From M30B53 sp964600785 (GTDB lineage Bacteria > Planctomycetota > Planctomycetia > Pirellulales > UBA1268), in the NCBI GenBank assembly GCA_964600785.1, contig CAZRKH010000009.1, positions 1-34,347 on the forward strand: a stretch of DNA of 34,347 nt, given 5' to 3'. Positions 8,595 to 18,100 of the stretch are shown one piece after another. The notes under the pieces were generated by a model. It did no database searches and had not been told where the DNA came from. It saw nothing but the letters and a program-made list of their open reading frames with translations. Within the stretch, counting starts at the first letter, position 1; every line of letters starts with the position of its first letter. A program made the translations under genes and the position numbers.

Positions 8595-8954
8595 AGCCCG
8601 GTACTCGCGGGCCAGCATCCATCCCGAGCCGGCCGCCACGAGGCCCGCGGTCACGGCGATCGGCCACAGAGGGATCAGCCGGCTCCGCGGAGCCCCCGGC
8701 ATCGCCACGGCATCGTCGGCCAGACTCGTGGGCCGCTCGCCCGCAGCCCGCCGCATTCTTTCGGCGGCAAGCTGGCCACGGCCCAGATACCGTCCTTCAA
8801 TCTGCCCCTGACGACGATCGTATTTCGGGGCGATGATCGCCAGGGCCACCAGACCCATCAGCGAGAAGAGCAGGCCCCAAAACCAACCGCTGTCGGTCAT
8901 GCGAAAGGGCGAGGGCGTCGGCTGACGGTCGACGGGAAGATCACTGTTCGGCAT
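8583..8954 (-). CDS. Small two-helix membrane protein, unknown function
   Basis: A 123-residue protein starting at ATG 8954 (a second candidate is ATG 8900, which would begin just before the first helix). Two hydrophobic segments are clear: WFWGLLFSLMGLVALAIIA near residues 22-40 and LIPLWPIAVTAGLVAAGSGWML near 92-113, separated by a basic loop with KYDRRQGQIEGRYLGR. No enzymatic motif is seen. It sits 37 nt after the VWA-protein stop and is probably the last gene of the histidine kinase / AAA+ / VWA group, so it may anchor or accompany that complex in the membrane; this is inference from position. No strong Shine-Dalgarno sequence precedes either start. Confidence 0.6.
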   Translation of the reverse strand: MPNSDLPVDRQPTPSPFRMTDSGWFWGLLFSLMGLVALAIIAPKYDRRQGQIEGRYLGRGQLAAERMRRAAGERPTSLADDAVAMPGAPRSRLIPLWPIAVTAGLVAAGSGWMLAREYRARDR

Positions 8955-8991
8955 GGGAGGGCATTCTGAAGCGTCGGCGAGGATGGCAGTC

Positions 8992-10701
8992 TCAGCCGAT
9001 GATCGACCGCCGCCTCTCGAGATAGTCCCAGACGACGAAGCGGTCAAGCTCGCGGCCGGCGGCGAAGAAGACCCGGCCGCGGGCGGTCTCGGCAAGCCGG
9101 TAGGCAAACTGGATGTCCTCGCGGGACTGCGACCAGCCGGTGAGCAGGAAGATGTTGACCACGATCCCCTCGCGTCGGCAGGCCTCGGCCTCGCGGATGG
9201 TGGCCTCCTCGGTGCGGCGGTGGGGCGGATAGAGCAGGTAGAGTTCGCTGCCCTCGAAGTGGGCGGTGGGCAGGCCGTCGGTGATCAGGATCACCTGCCG
9301 GTTGGGGGTGTCCTGCCTCGCCAGCTGACGCCGGGAAAGGGAAAGGGCGTGCTGGATGTTGGTGAAATGGGGCGGGACGGCCTGCTCGGTGATCGTGGGA
9401 TCGGCCATGTCCGCCTTGAGGCGGACCACCGAGTCGAAGATCGTGACCGGCTTGGGCAAGAGCGAGATCAGTTCGCCGAAGGCCCGGGGCCGGGCGAAGG
9501 AATACATCTCGATGAACTGCAGGAAATCGCCCGGAAACTCCCGCTGCACGAGCCCCTGCAGGGCCAGCGCCATCCGCTTGACGCTGACATAGAGCCCGCC
9601 GTAGCGCATCGAGCCGCTCATGTCGAGCACCACAGTGGTGGCGGCCTTGGGCGTGTTGCGGGTGTGGTGCACCTCGATGTCGCGGGCCTCCATCCGCGGC
9701 GGGCCGCCGCCGGCACGCAGCATGGCGTTGACCAGCGAGCCGGGGATGTCCATGTGGGCCACCGAGTCGCCGAATTCGTAGGGCCGCGTCGGCACCAGTT
9801 CCACGGCTCCCTCGCCGGTCACCCCGCAGTCGTGGCGGCCGGTGCGGGAGGGGGCCATGGCGGCGAAGATCCGCTCGAGCAGCCGGCCCTGGAAGACCCG
9901 CATCGCCTTGGGAGTGAGCCGGTAGCCGCGACCGCTCTTCTCGAGGCCCTGTTCCGCGGCGGCCTGCTCGATTGCCTGCTCGACCTGCTGCCGCAGCCGC
10001 TCCAGCTCGTTGAAGGCACCCTCGCCCCCTTCCTCGTCGGCGAAGCGGCCGAGGGCCTCCATGTCGATCAGGCCGACCTTCGCGTTGCGGGCCGCCTCCT
10101 CGAGCTGTCGCAGCAGTTCCTCGATCTGCTCGAGCTCCGCCTTGACCTCCAGCGCCGTCGGCACGTCGAGCGGCTCGCGGCCGGTGAACTGCCAGCCGGC
10201 GGCGAGCTGGTCGAGTTCGTAGACCTCCGCCAGCCGCTCCATGAGCCGCACCAGCCCGGTCGAGAATCGCGAGCCCTCGTCATCCTGGGCATACCACAGC
10301 CGCTCGAGCCTGCGGAGCTGCTCCTCGCGAACCGCCCGCTCGTAGCTCTCGCGATGGGCCCGGGGCGGCCGCAGGCCGGTCGCCTCGCCGCAGAAGCTCT
10401 GGCGGGCCCGCCCGCGAACCGAGTCGGTCTCGTATCGCTCGAGGATCTTCTGACGCCGCTGTTCGAGCATCGCCTTGAGGCTCTCGAGGGAGGGGCCAAG
10501 GCCCCGGATCTGCTCCGGGTCGAGCACCACCGCCTCGGCAAGCTGCTCGTCGGTGAGCTCGTCGATGCCGCCGAATGTGAGGGCGTGTTCCATGATCGGG
10601 CTGATCATGTCTCCACCCTTCGGCCGCGGCGGCGGGATGCGGGCCGGGTCGTACCGCTGGTAGGCGTGAATGATTCCGCCGAGGCTCTCGCGGCTGGGCA
10701 T
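8992..10701 (-). CDS. VWA-domain protein, partner of MoxR/ChlI-like AAA+ ATPase
   Basis: A 569-residue cytoplasmic protein (no signal peptide or membrane helix). The C-terminal third (~355-545) is a von Willebrand factor A domain: VVLDMSGSMRYGG supplies the D-x-S-x-S MIDAS motif at ~360, and VILITDGLPTAHF the later aspartate. The N-terminal two thirds are largely helical, Glu/Arg/Gln-rich, with coiled-coil-like stretches (EELLRQLEEAARN, LERLRQQVEQAIEQAAAEQ). In related pairs, the ATPase and VWA protein act together as chaperone-like remodelers or metal-insertion factors, analogous to ChlI/ChlD or MoxR/CoxE; the client here is unknown. ATG 10701 is preceded by GCGAGGAGAGTCC, a good Shine-Dalgarno, and lies 28 nt after the ATPase stop, indicating one operon. 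Confidence 0.85.
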   Translation of the reverse strand: MPSRESLGGIIHAYQRYDPARIPPPRPKGGDMISPIMEHALTFGGIDELTDEQLAEAVVLDPEQIRGLGPSLESLKAMLEQRRQKILERYETDSVRGRARQSFCGEATGLRPPRAHRESYERAVREEQLRRLERLWYAQDDEGSRFSTGLVRLMERLAEVYELDQLAAGWQFTGREPLDVPTALEVKAELEQIEELLRQLEEAARNAKVGLIDMEALGRFADEEGGEGAFNELERLRQQVEQAIEQAAAEQGLEKSGRGYRLTPKAMRVFQGRLLERIFAAMAPSRTGRHDCGVTGEGAVELVPTRPYEFGDSVAHMDIPGSLVNAMLRAGGGPPRMEARDIEVHHTRNTPKAATTVVLDMSGSMRYGGLYVSVKRMALALQGLVQREFPGDFLQFIEMYSFARPRAFGELISLLPKPVTIFDSVVRLKADMADPTITEQAVPPHFTNIQHALSLSRRQLARQDTPNRQVILITDGLPTAHFEGSELYLLYPPHRRTEEATIREAEACRREGIVVNIFLLTGWSQSREDIQFAYRLAETARGRVFFAAGRELDRFVVWDYLERRRSIIG

Positions 10702-10729
10702 GGACTCTCCTCGCGGCTCTTGCCGCTCG

Positions 10730-12163
<1,434 letters not shown>

Positions 12164-12194
12164 CGAAGCGGCTCCAGAATGCGTGTCCCCCGGG

Positions 12195-12200
12195 ATTGTA
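12195..12200 (-). promoter_or_regulatory. Possible -10 element (TACAAT) before the AAA+ ATPase gene
   Basis: In the 82-nt gap between the histidine kinase stop and the ATPase start, the minus strand carries TACAAT 31 nt before the ATG at 12163, five of six bases of the sigma-70 consensus. No good -35 is visible. It may give the ATPase/VWA genes their own transcription start. Confidence 0.3.
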
Positions 12201-12245
12201 GACGCGGGAGCGGAGCCGGCGCGGCGGGCGTGGCAAATCGACCGA

Positions 12246-13022
12246 TCAGGCCTCGCGGGGTTCGCGGAGGGCGGGCAGCCGGATCGTGATCGCCGTGCCC
12301 TTCCCGGGGCTGCTCTCGACCCGAATCCGGCCGCGGTGGGCCTCCACGATCTCGCGGCAGGCCGCCAGCCCCAGGCCGCTGCCGCCCTTGCCGGTTTCGT
12401 CGGGGCCCTGTTTGGTGGAGAACCGCGGCTCGAACATCCGCCGCATCACCTCCGGCGGCATGCCGCAGCCGGTGTCGCGGACGGTCAGGTCGACCACGGG
12501 GCGATTCACGGGCCGGGAGAGGCGGAGGATCAGCCGCCCGCCGCCCTCCATGGCCTGGCGGGCGTTGACGAGGAGATTGAGCAACACCTGTTGCAGCTGC
12601 CCGGGGTTGCCGGTGATCCGCGGCACCGGCGAAAACTCCCGCTCGACCTGCACGCGGTACTTCATCATCTCCCGCTCCAGAAGCACCAGCACGTCCTCGA
12701 TCAGCGGCTCGAGCGCCACCGGCTCGGTGCGGCTGCCGCGGTTGCGGGCCATCCCCAGCACGCTCGCGGTGATTTTCGCGCAGCGGGTGCCCGCAGAGAG
12801 AATCCGCTCGAGAGCCTTGTCGCGGGTGGGGGCGTCTTTGTGCCGCAGCCCCATCTTGGCGTAGTTGAGGATCGTCGTCAGGGCGTTGTTGAACTCGTGG
12901 GTGGTGGTGCCCAGCAGTTCCCCCAGGGTGGCCTGCTTCTGCATTTCCAGAAGCTGCCGCCGCAGGCACTCGAGTTCCTCGACCTGGTCGACCCGCTCCC
13001 TTTCTTCCTGGTCAATCGCCAC
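12246..13022 (-). CDS. Soluble histidine kinase (coiled coil, HisKA, HATPase)
   Basis: A 258-residue kinase without membrane helices or a recognisable sensor domain. The first ~30 residues are a charged coiled coil (QVEELECLRRQLLEMQKQ), leading into the H-box TTHEFNNALTTI with the phospho-accepting His at ~42. The ATP-binding domain shows the N-box QVLLNLLVNARQAM, G1 RDTGCGMP and G2 GGSGLGLA. The H-box H-E-F-N-N form belongs to the family of NtrB/ATP-binding PAS-less kinases that often sense through a partner protein. The start codon is GTG at 13022; the N-terminus is short, so sensing may come through the coiled coil. No cognate response regulator is adjacent. It heads the minus-strand ATPase/VWA group. 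Confidence 0.85.
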   Translation of the reverse strand: MAIDQEERERVDQVEELECLRRQLLEMQKQATLGELLGTTTHEFNNALTTILNYAKMGLRHKDAPTRDKALERILSAGTRCAKITASVLGMARNRGSRTEPVALEPLIEDVLVLLEREMMKYRVQVEREFSPVPRITGNPGQLQQVLLNLLVNARQAMEGGGRLILRLSRPVNRPVVDLTVRDTGCGMPPEVMRRMFEPRFSTKQGPDETGKGGSGLGLAACREIVEAHRGRIRVESSPGKGTAITIRLPALREPREA

Positions 13023-13323
13023 GCCCGCTCCCCTGAGTGATCAACCCCGGCCGGTCGCTGCCCGCGAGGGGCGGCCGGCCGCTTCGAAATCCATGGCCTG
13101 GAATCACTTGCATTCATTGCGGGCTATCGTCGGACGGCGGGTTCGCGGCTGAAGGATTTCGCGGCGAGTCTTTTTGGCGACTGAACCGTTCAAGTTTTCC
13201 CGGAGTATGCTGTCGGGTGTTTTCGTCTCGACGGTGCCACGCTCGGTGCTGCAGGGCGTTGCCAGGAAAAGCTGTCCGGCCAGGGTAAAGCCTGCGGCCG
13301 GCGGCGGTCTATCGAGGATTCTC
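13023..13323. other. Divergent intergenic region between histidine kinase and DUF1559 gene
   Basis: This 301-nt gap must hold the promoters for both divergent genes. I can see a 12-bp palindrome GCGGCCGGCCGC at 13071-13082 and a small inverted repeat TGAACCGTTCA at 13182-13192, followed by a T-rich patch. In-frame upstream TTG codons on the plus strand (for example 13174) would lengthen the pseudopilin by 50 residues, but they lie before its conserved N-terminus. I see no RNA gene and no confident -35/-10 pair. Confidence 0.4.
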
Positions 13324-14034
13324 ATGAGGCAAACGCGAGAAACCCTGCGGGCTGCGGCCAGGGGCATGACGCTGGTGGAGTTGCTCGTCGTGATCGCGAT
13401 CGTGGGGGTTGTGGTGGCCCTCGTGCTGCCGGCGGTGCAGTCGGTGCGGGAATCGGCCCGCCGGACCACCTGCAAGTCCAACCTCAAGCAGGTGGGGATC
13501 GCCCTGACGGTCTACCTCGATCGCAAGACCCGCGGTCGGTTCCCCGTGGCCGCCCGCCTGCCGAGCCTCGAACTCGACGCCTACATTCCCGGCGAGCGGC
13601 CGATCAAGCCGAGCATCGCCGAGGTGCTCTCCCCCTACACCGAGGACAACCGCCTCTCCTTCCGCTGCCCCTCCGACACCGCCTACTTTGTTCGTCCGCA
13701 GGAGCGGCAGGCGGAATATCGGGCCAAGCTCGAGGCGATTCCCACCGCCGACCGCCCCCAGGAGTATCTCGATCTTGCCTACGAAGGCACCAGCTACGAA
13801 TACCCGAACCTCAGGATCGAAGGGCAAACCCGCGTCGAGGCCCTGGAGTATCGCGGCAACGCCGGCTCCTCTGGAAAGCTCTGGGTGCTCTACGAGTTTG
13901 AGGCGTTTCACGGAGGCTTCTCACTCTTTGGCGGCCTTGCCGAGCTCGACTTCAACGATCCCGACCCCGAGCGTTTCTCGCCGGACGGGGCCCGCAACTT
14001 CCTCTATCTTGACGGACACGTCGACAACCTCTGA
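13324..14034 (+). CDS. DUF1559-type pseudopilin with prepilin N-terminal cleavage motif
   Basis: A 236-residue protein beginning MRQTRETLRAAARG and then MTLVELLVVIAIVGVVVALVLPAVQ, the type IV prepilin / type II secretion pseudopilin signature with expected cleavage after Gly14. The early SARRTTCKSNLKQVGIAL segment and the C-terminal FSPDGARNFLYLDGHVDNL (the H-X9-DG-like end) place it in the DUF1559 family that is massively expanded in planctomycetes. It is shorter than most members (usually 300 or more residues), with a reduced central beta region. ATG 13324 is chosen because it starts close to the conserved signal. It is followed after 44 nt by a membrane protein and appears to lead a three-gene set. 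Confidence 0.88.
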   Translation: MRQTRETLRAAARGMTLVELLVVIAIVGVVVALVLPAVQSVRESARRTTCKSNLKQVGIALTVYLDRKTRGRFPVAARLPSLELDAYIPGERPIKPSIAEVLSPYTEDNRLSFRCPSDTAYFVRPQERQAEYRAKLEAIPTADRPQEYLDLAYEGTSYEYPNLRIEGQTRVEALEYRGNAGSSGKLWVLYEFEAFHGGFSLFGGLAELDFNDPDPERFSPDGARNFLYLDGHVDNL

Positions 14035-14078
14035 CGATTCATGAGGCCCGTCCACCCTTTGTCGCTTGGGAGACCAGC

Positions 14079-14786
14079 ATGAGCAGTTCCAGTTCGGATG
14101 CCCGCCACATCGTCGCGGAACTCACCGCCGCCCGCTCCCGCGGCCGGTTTGCCGACCGGCGGCTGTGGGCGGTTGTGGTCCTGATCGCCGCGGCTGCCGC
14201 GGGGGCATGGTGGTGGATGCAGCCGGCGGCCGCGACCAACGATCCCCGCGTGGTCGAGGTGGTCGAGATGCAGAAGGAAGTGCAGCGGCAGTTTTTTCCC
14301 ACCGGCCGCGACGCCGCGAATTCCGCCGGCTACCGCGGGCCCGCCACCCCTCAGCAGGCCGAGGCGATGATCACCTCGATGACGGCGGTCCGCGAGAAGA
14401 TCGACGCCCTTCCCGAACCGCTCCGCAACGCGGCCGAGCGGCAGACCAGGAGCCTCTTCTGGGCCGCGATGCAGGCGAGAATCAACGACTATTTCGAGAC
14501 TCCCGCCAACCAGCGGCAGGCCCTGCTCGACCGTCACATTCGTGAGTCGGATCTGATGCGGCAGGCCTGGGCGGCCCAGCGGGCCGCCACCGAGACCGAC
14601 GCCGACCGGGCGGCCCGCGAGGCCCGGCGAAATTCCCGCACCGAGGAGACCCGCAACGCCTGGCGAAAGCGGATCATCGACCGCACCACCCCCGAGCAGC
14701 GGGCCCGTTACACCGAGTACCGCACGGCGATGGAAAAGCGGCGGGAGGAGCTCGGCATCGAACCCCCTCGGCGGCCCGGCCGCTAG
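14079..14786 (+). CDS. Single-pass membrane protein with helical periplasmic region, unknown function
   Basis: A 235-residue protein: a short cytoplasmic N-terminus, one transmembrane helix (~30-47, WAVVVLIAAAAAGAWWWM), then a long Arg/Glu/Ala-rich, strongly helical region predicted outside the membrane (for example QQAEAMITSMTAVREKIDALPEPL and TEETRNAWRKRIIDRTTPEQRARY). No Cys or enzymatic motif stands out. GGGAG lies 7 nt before the ATG at 14079. It is spaced 44 nt from the DUF1559 pseudopilin and 22 nt from the next gene, so probably co-transcribed. The helical tail is reminiscent of coiled-coil structural proteins, but I do not recognise the family. Confidence 0.75.
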   Translation: MSSSSSDARHIVAELTAARSRGRFADRRLWAVVVLIAAAAAGAWWWMQPAAATNDPRVVEVVEMQKEVQRQFFPTGRDAANSAGYRGPATPQQAEAMITSMTAVREKIDALPEPLRNAAERQTRSLFWAAMQARINDYFETPANQRQALLDRHIRESDLMRQAWAAQRAATETDADRAAREARRNSRTEETRNAWRKRIIDRTTPEQRARYTEYRTAMEKRREELGIEPPRRPGR

Positions 14787-14808
14787 CCCACCAGCCCGGC
14801 AGGAAACG

Positions 14809-15072
14809 ATGTCGGACATCCTCGGCCTGCTTGCCGAATGCACCCAGATTGCCACCGACCTCGGCTACCGCGTTCGCGAGGAGCCGCTCGGTGAGGGCCG
14901 GGGAGGGATGTGCGTGGTGGCCGGTCGGCGACAGATTCTCTTGAACCTCGAGCAGCCCGCGGGCAAGCGGCTCGAGACGATGCTCGAGCTGCTCGCCGTC
15001 ATTCCGGCGGTGGCCGACGAGCCGAAAAGCCGGGCCCTCGCCGAGCGGCTCGCCGGTCATTCCGGCCGGTAG
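14809..15072 (+). CDS. Small soluble protein, 87 aa, unknown function
   Basis: It starts at ATG 14809 behind AGGAAACG. The sequence is MSDILGLLAECTQIATDLGYRVREEPLGEG then GGMCVVAGRRQILLNLEQ, an alpha helix followed by a beta hairpin, ending in a helical segment ETMLELLAVIPAVADEPKSRALAERL. This looks like a compact alpha/beta fold; I recall similar short hypothetical proteins in planctomycete genomes but no function. No membrane helix or signal peptide. It overlaps the convergent nadD stop by 16 nt. Confidence 0.75.
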   Translation: MSDILGLLAECTQIATDLGYRVREEPLGEGRGGMCVVAGRRQILLNLEQPAGKRLETMLELLAVIPAVADEPKSRALAERLAGHSGR

Positions 15073-15677
15073 AGGCCGTGGCTGTGGATGAAGGCCTCCA
15101 CCGCAGCGGGCACCCGGTAGCGGATGCTGCGGCCCGCCGCGATGTCGGCCCGCAGCTCGGTGCTGCGGATGCCGATCGCGGTGGAGCGAACCCGCCCTTC
15201 GATCAGCCGCCCGAGCGGCGCCTCCCCGAGCAGCTCCGCGAGGGACGCGTCGGCTACCGAGGCCACGTCATCGAGGATGTCTCGCTCCACAGGAAGCAGT
15301 TCGGCCAGCTCGACAATCCGCTCCGGCCGATGCCAGCGGGGGAACTCGGCCAGGGCGTCGGGCCCGAGCAAAAGCAGGAGCGTGTCGCGGGGGTGCTCGC
15401 GGTGGAGCCACTCCACGGTCTCCACGGTATAACTGACCCCGCCACGATCGATTTCGGCGGCCGAGACCTCAAAGGCGTCGTTGCCGCCGGCGGCCAGTTC
15501 AAGCATTGTCAGCCGATCGGCGGCCGACGCGAGCCTCGCCGACTGCTTGTGTGGCGGCACGCAGGCGGGCATGAAGAGCACCCGGTCGAGGCCGGCCTGC
15601 TCGCGAGCCGCCTCGGCCGCGATCAGGTGGCCGAGGTGCACCGGGTCGAAGCTGCCACCAAAAAGACCGATTCGCAT
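15057..15677 (-). CDS. nadD: Nicotinate-nucleotide adenylyltransferase
   Basis: A 206-residue NadD, which adenylates nicotinate mononucleotide with ATP to give deamido-NAD, the penultimate step of NAD synthesis. Evidence: MRIGLFGGSFDPVHLGHL contains the nucleotidyltransferase GSFDPxHxGH motif at the N-terminus, FMPACVPPHK supplies the substrate loop, LLLLGPDALAEFPRW fits the family, and IRSTELRADIAAG is the I-S-S-T-x-I-R-like C-terminal motif. The start at ATG 15677 puts AAGGA at good spacing and begins at the conserved N-terminus; ATG 15686 is an alternative three codons upstream. It diverges from priA across 82 nt. Confidence 0.95.
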   Translation of the reverse strand: MRIGLFGGSFDPVHLGHLIAAEAAREQAGLDRVLFMPACVPPHKQSARLASAADRLTMLELAAGGNDAFEVSAAEIDRGGVSYTVETVEWLHREHPRDTLLLLLGPDALAEFPRWHRPERIVELAELLPVERDILDDVASVADASLAELLGEAPLGRLIEGRVRSTAIGIRSTELRADIAAGRSIRYRVPAAVEAFIHSHGLYRPE

Positions 15678-15759
15678 GACTGCCATCCTTCGCCGGTGAT
15701 CGTCGCGACCCACCGGCTTTTCATTTTCTCAGAATTCCCAGCCCTCGGCGGGCCGTGCC

Positions 15760-18027
15760 ATGAATAGCCAGCATCGCCAGCATACGCCCCAGGGCCGGCT
15801 CTTTGAGCCCCGCCCGGCCTGGGAGGAGGATGACGCGACAACCGGCATCGTGGCGCGGGTCGTGCTCGCGGGAATGGTGGAGAAGCCGCTGGACTACCTC
15901 GTGCCCGAACCGCTCGCCGCGGAGGTCGAGCCGGGCAGGCGGCTGCGGGTTCCGCTGGGCCGCGGCAACCGTCCCACGCTCGGCTACTGCGTGGCGGTGA
16001 CTGCCGGCGAACTGCCCCATGCCCCTCTCAAGGAGATTCTCGGGGTGGAGGACGAGCGGCCGCTGCTCTCGCCTGACATGCTCGAGCTGACCAAATGGAT
16101 GGCCGAGCGGTGGATGTGCCGCTGGGGCGAGGTGCTCGAGGCGGTGCTCCCCGCCGGCGTGCGGCAGCATGCCGGCAGCCGGCGGCAGCCGCTTTTGGCT
16201 CGCACCGCGGCCGCTCCCCCTCGAAAACCGACGCCCCCGCAGGCCCGCGTGCTCGCCGCGGCGAGGGAGCCGCTGACAGCCGCCGCGCTCGCCGAACGAT
16301 CGGGAGCAAGCCGGGCGGTGGTGGCCCGGCTGGTGAAGAACGGCCTGCTCGCCGAGGTGGCCCCGGAGCCGGCCCGGCCGACCGGCGACGGCGGCCGCCC
16401 GGAGCGGCTTTCGGCCGAGCAGACCGCGGCGCTCGAGCCGATCACCGACGCGATCGACGCTCGTCGGCACGAGACGGTGGTGCTCTTCGGCGTGACCGGC
16501 AGCGGCAAGACGGAGGTCTACCTGCGGGCGGTGGAGGAGACACTTCGCCACGGCAGGCAGGCGATCGTGCTCGTGCCGGAAATCAGCCTCACGCCGCAGA
16601 CCTGCCGCCGGTTCCGTGACCGCTTCGGCGAGGTGGCGGTCCTCCACAGCCACCTCACTCCCGCCGAGCGGCATGCCCAATGGCGACGGATCGCCGCCGG
16701 TGAGGTGGGCGTGGTGGTGGGGGCTCGCAGCGCGGTATTTGCCCCGGCCCCGAGGCCGGGGCTGTTCGTGATCGACGAGGAGCACGAGACTTCGTTCAAG
16801 CAGGGCACCGCGCCGCGGTACCACGCCCGCGACGTGGCCCACTGGCGTGCCCGGCGGGAGGGCGTGCCGCTGGTGCTCGGCTCGGCCACGCCCGCCCTCG
16901 AGACCTTCCAGAAATGCCTCTCCGGGGAGTGGCGGCTGATGGAGCTGCCCCACCGCGTCGGCGGAACCCACCTGCCGGCGGTGGTCACCGTCGACCTTCG
17001 CGATTCGCCGGCCCGGGCCCGCGGCTCGATCAGCCCGCGGCTGGCGGCGGGCATCCGCTGGGCTCTCGATGCCGGAGGCCAGGTGATCCTGCTGCTCAAC
17101 CGCCGCGGCTTCGCCACCCACGTGCAGTGCCAGGCCTGCGGCCACACCGTGACCTGCCCGCAGTGCGACCTGGCCCTCACGCTCCACCAGCCGGGCAGCA
17201 GGGGGGTCTGCCACGGGTGCGGCCGGGTCACAAAAATCGCTGCCGTCTGCGGCGAGTGCGGCGACCGTGGGCTGGCCCTGCGAGGCAGCGGCACCCAGCG
17301 GCTCGAGGATCGAATCGCCCGGATGTTTCCCGGAGCCAGGGTGGCCCGCATGGACACCGACACAATGCGTTCCCGGGGCAGCCACGAGCGGACCCTCGAC
17401 GCCTTTCGTGATCGCTCGATCGACATCCTGGTGGGCACCCAGATGATCGCCAAGGGGCTCGACTTCCCCGCGGTGATGCTGGTGGGGGTGGTGCATGCCG
17501 ATGCAGCCTTGCACCTCGCCGACTTCCGTGCCGCCGAACGCACCTGCCAACTGGTCACGCAGGTGGCCGGCCGCAGTGGCCGCGGTCCACAGGGGGGCCG
17601 GGTGGTCGTGCAGACGAGCACCCCGGAACATCCCGCGATTCGTGCCGCGGCAGCCCACGACTACGAAGCCTTCGTCCGCAGCGAACTGCCTGTCCGCGAG
17701 GCGCTCGCCTACCCGCCGTTCGGGCAGATCATCCGGGTGGTTGTCCGCTCGGTCGATGAGGCGATGGCCGGCGACTGGGCCGGGCATGTCGCCGACCGGC
17801 TTCGCACAGCGGTCGAGGCGGCTGGCGAGGAAGCGGAAGGGATGCGGGTGCTCGGTCCGGCTCCGGCGCCGATCGAGCGGCTCCGCGACCGCTGGCGTTT
17901 CCACGTGCAAATCCAGGGGCCCGACGGCGGGCGGCTGCGGCAGCTGGTGCGAAACGCCCTCCAAGATCTCGCCACGCCCGACCGGGTGGCCTGGATCGTC
18001 GACGTCGATCCGGTCGAGATGCTCTGA
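15760..18027 (+). CDS. priA: Primosomal protein N' (replication restart helicase)
   Basis: A 755-residue PriA, a 3'-5' superfamily 2 helicase that binds stalled forks and reloads the replicative helicase. The N-terminal DNA-binding domain (~30-130) includes VPLGRGNRPTLGYCV. The Walker A motif is FGVTGSGKTEVY (~243-254), the DEEH box is in FVIDEEHETSFKQ (~337-347), and GSATPALET follows. Eight cysteines of the zinc-binding insert are present as four CxxC pairs at about 457/460, 466/469, 484/487 and 497/500. The later helicase motifs MIAKGLDFPAVMLVG and QVAGRSGRG are intact. Length is normal. The start ATG 15760 follows a short divergent region shared with nadD; no strong Shine-Dalgarno is visible. 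Confidence 0.97.
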   Translation: MNSQHRQHTPQGRLFEPRPAWEEDDATTGIVARVVLAGMVEKPLDYLVPEPLAAEVEPGRRLRVPLGRGNRPTLGYCVAVTAGELPHAPLKEILGVEDERPLLSPDMLELTKWMAERWMCRWGEVLEAVLPAGVRQHAGSRRQPLLARTAAAPPRKPTPPQARVLAAAREPLTAAALAERSGASRAVVARLVKNGLLAEVAPEPARPTGDGGRPERLSAEQTAALEPITDAIDARRHETVVLFGVTGSGKTEVYLRAVEETLRHGRQAIVLVPEISLTPQTCRRFRDRFGEVAVLHSHLTPAERHAQWRRIAAGEVGVVVGARSAVFAPAPRPGLFVIDEEHETSFKQGTAPRYHARDVAHWRARREGVPLVLGSATPALETFQKCLSGEWRLMELPHRVGGTHLPAVVTVDLRDSPARARGSISPRLAAGIRWALDAGGQVILLLNRRGFATHVQCQACGHTVTCPQCDLALTLHQPGSRGVCHGCGRVTKIAAVCGECGDRGLALRGSGTQRLEDRIARMFPGARVARMDTDTMRSRGSHERTLDAFRDRSIDILVGTQMIAKGLDFPAVMLVGVVHADAALHLADFRAAERTCQLVTQVAGRSGRGPQGGRVVVQTSTPEHPAIRAAAAHDYEAFVRSELPVREALAYPPFGQIIRVVVRSVDEAMAGDWAGHVADRLRTAVEAAGEEAEGMRVLGPAPAPIERLRDRWRFHVQIQGPDGGRLRQLVRNALQDLATPDRVAWIVDVDPVEML

Positions 18028-18040
18028 GCCTCGTGCCGCG

Positions 18041-18070
18041 TTGACAATCGGTCGCGACGGCGACTATTCC
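18041..18070 (+). promoter_or_regulatory. Sigma-70-like promoter for the ligand-gated channel gene
   Basis: A perfect -35 hexamer TTGACA at 18041-18046 is followed after 18 nt by TATTCC at 18065-18070. Transcription would start near 18077, giving a leader of about 24 nt before the ATG at 18101. The -10 match is poor (three of six), but the exact -35 in GC-rich sequence is notable. It suggests the gene is transcribed separately from priA, which ends at 18027. Confidence 0.45.
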
Positions 18071-18100
18071 TGAGGCCTTCCTTTCCCCGATTCCCGCCGC

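Noticed and set aside
13174..13323. TTG start giving a 50-residue longer DUF1559 protein
   Set aside because: Prepilin-like proteins have a short leader before the G/MTLVEL site; ATG 13324 gives the expected 14 residues.
15721..17964. A 747-codon minus-strand frame opposite priA
   Set aside because: Same antisense artefact; PriA motifs and its eight cysteines are all on the plus strand.
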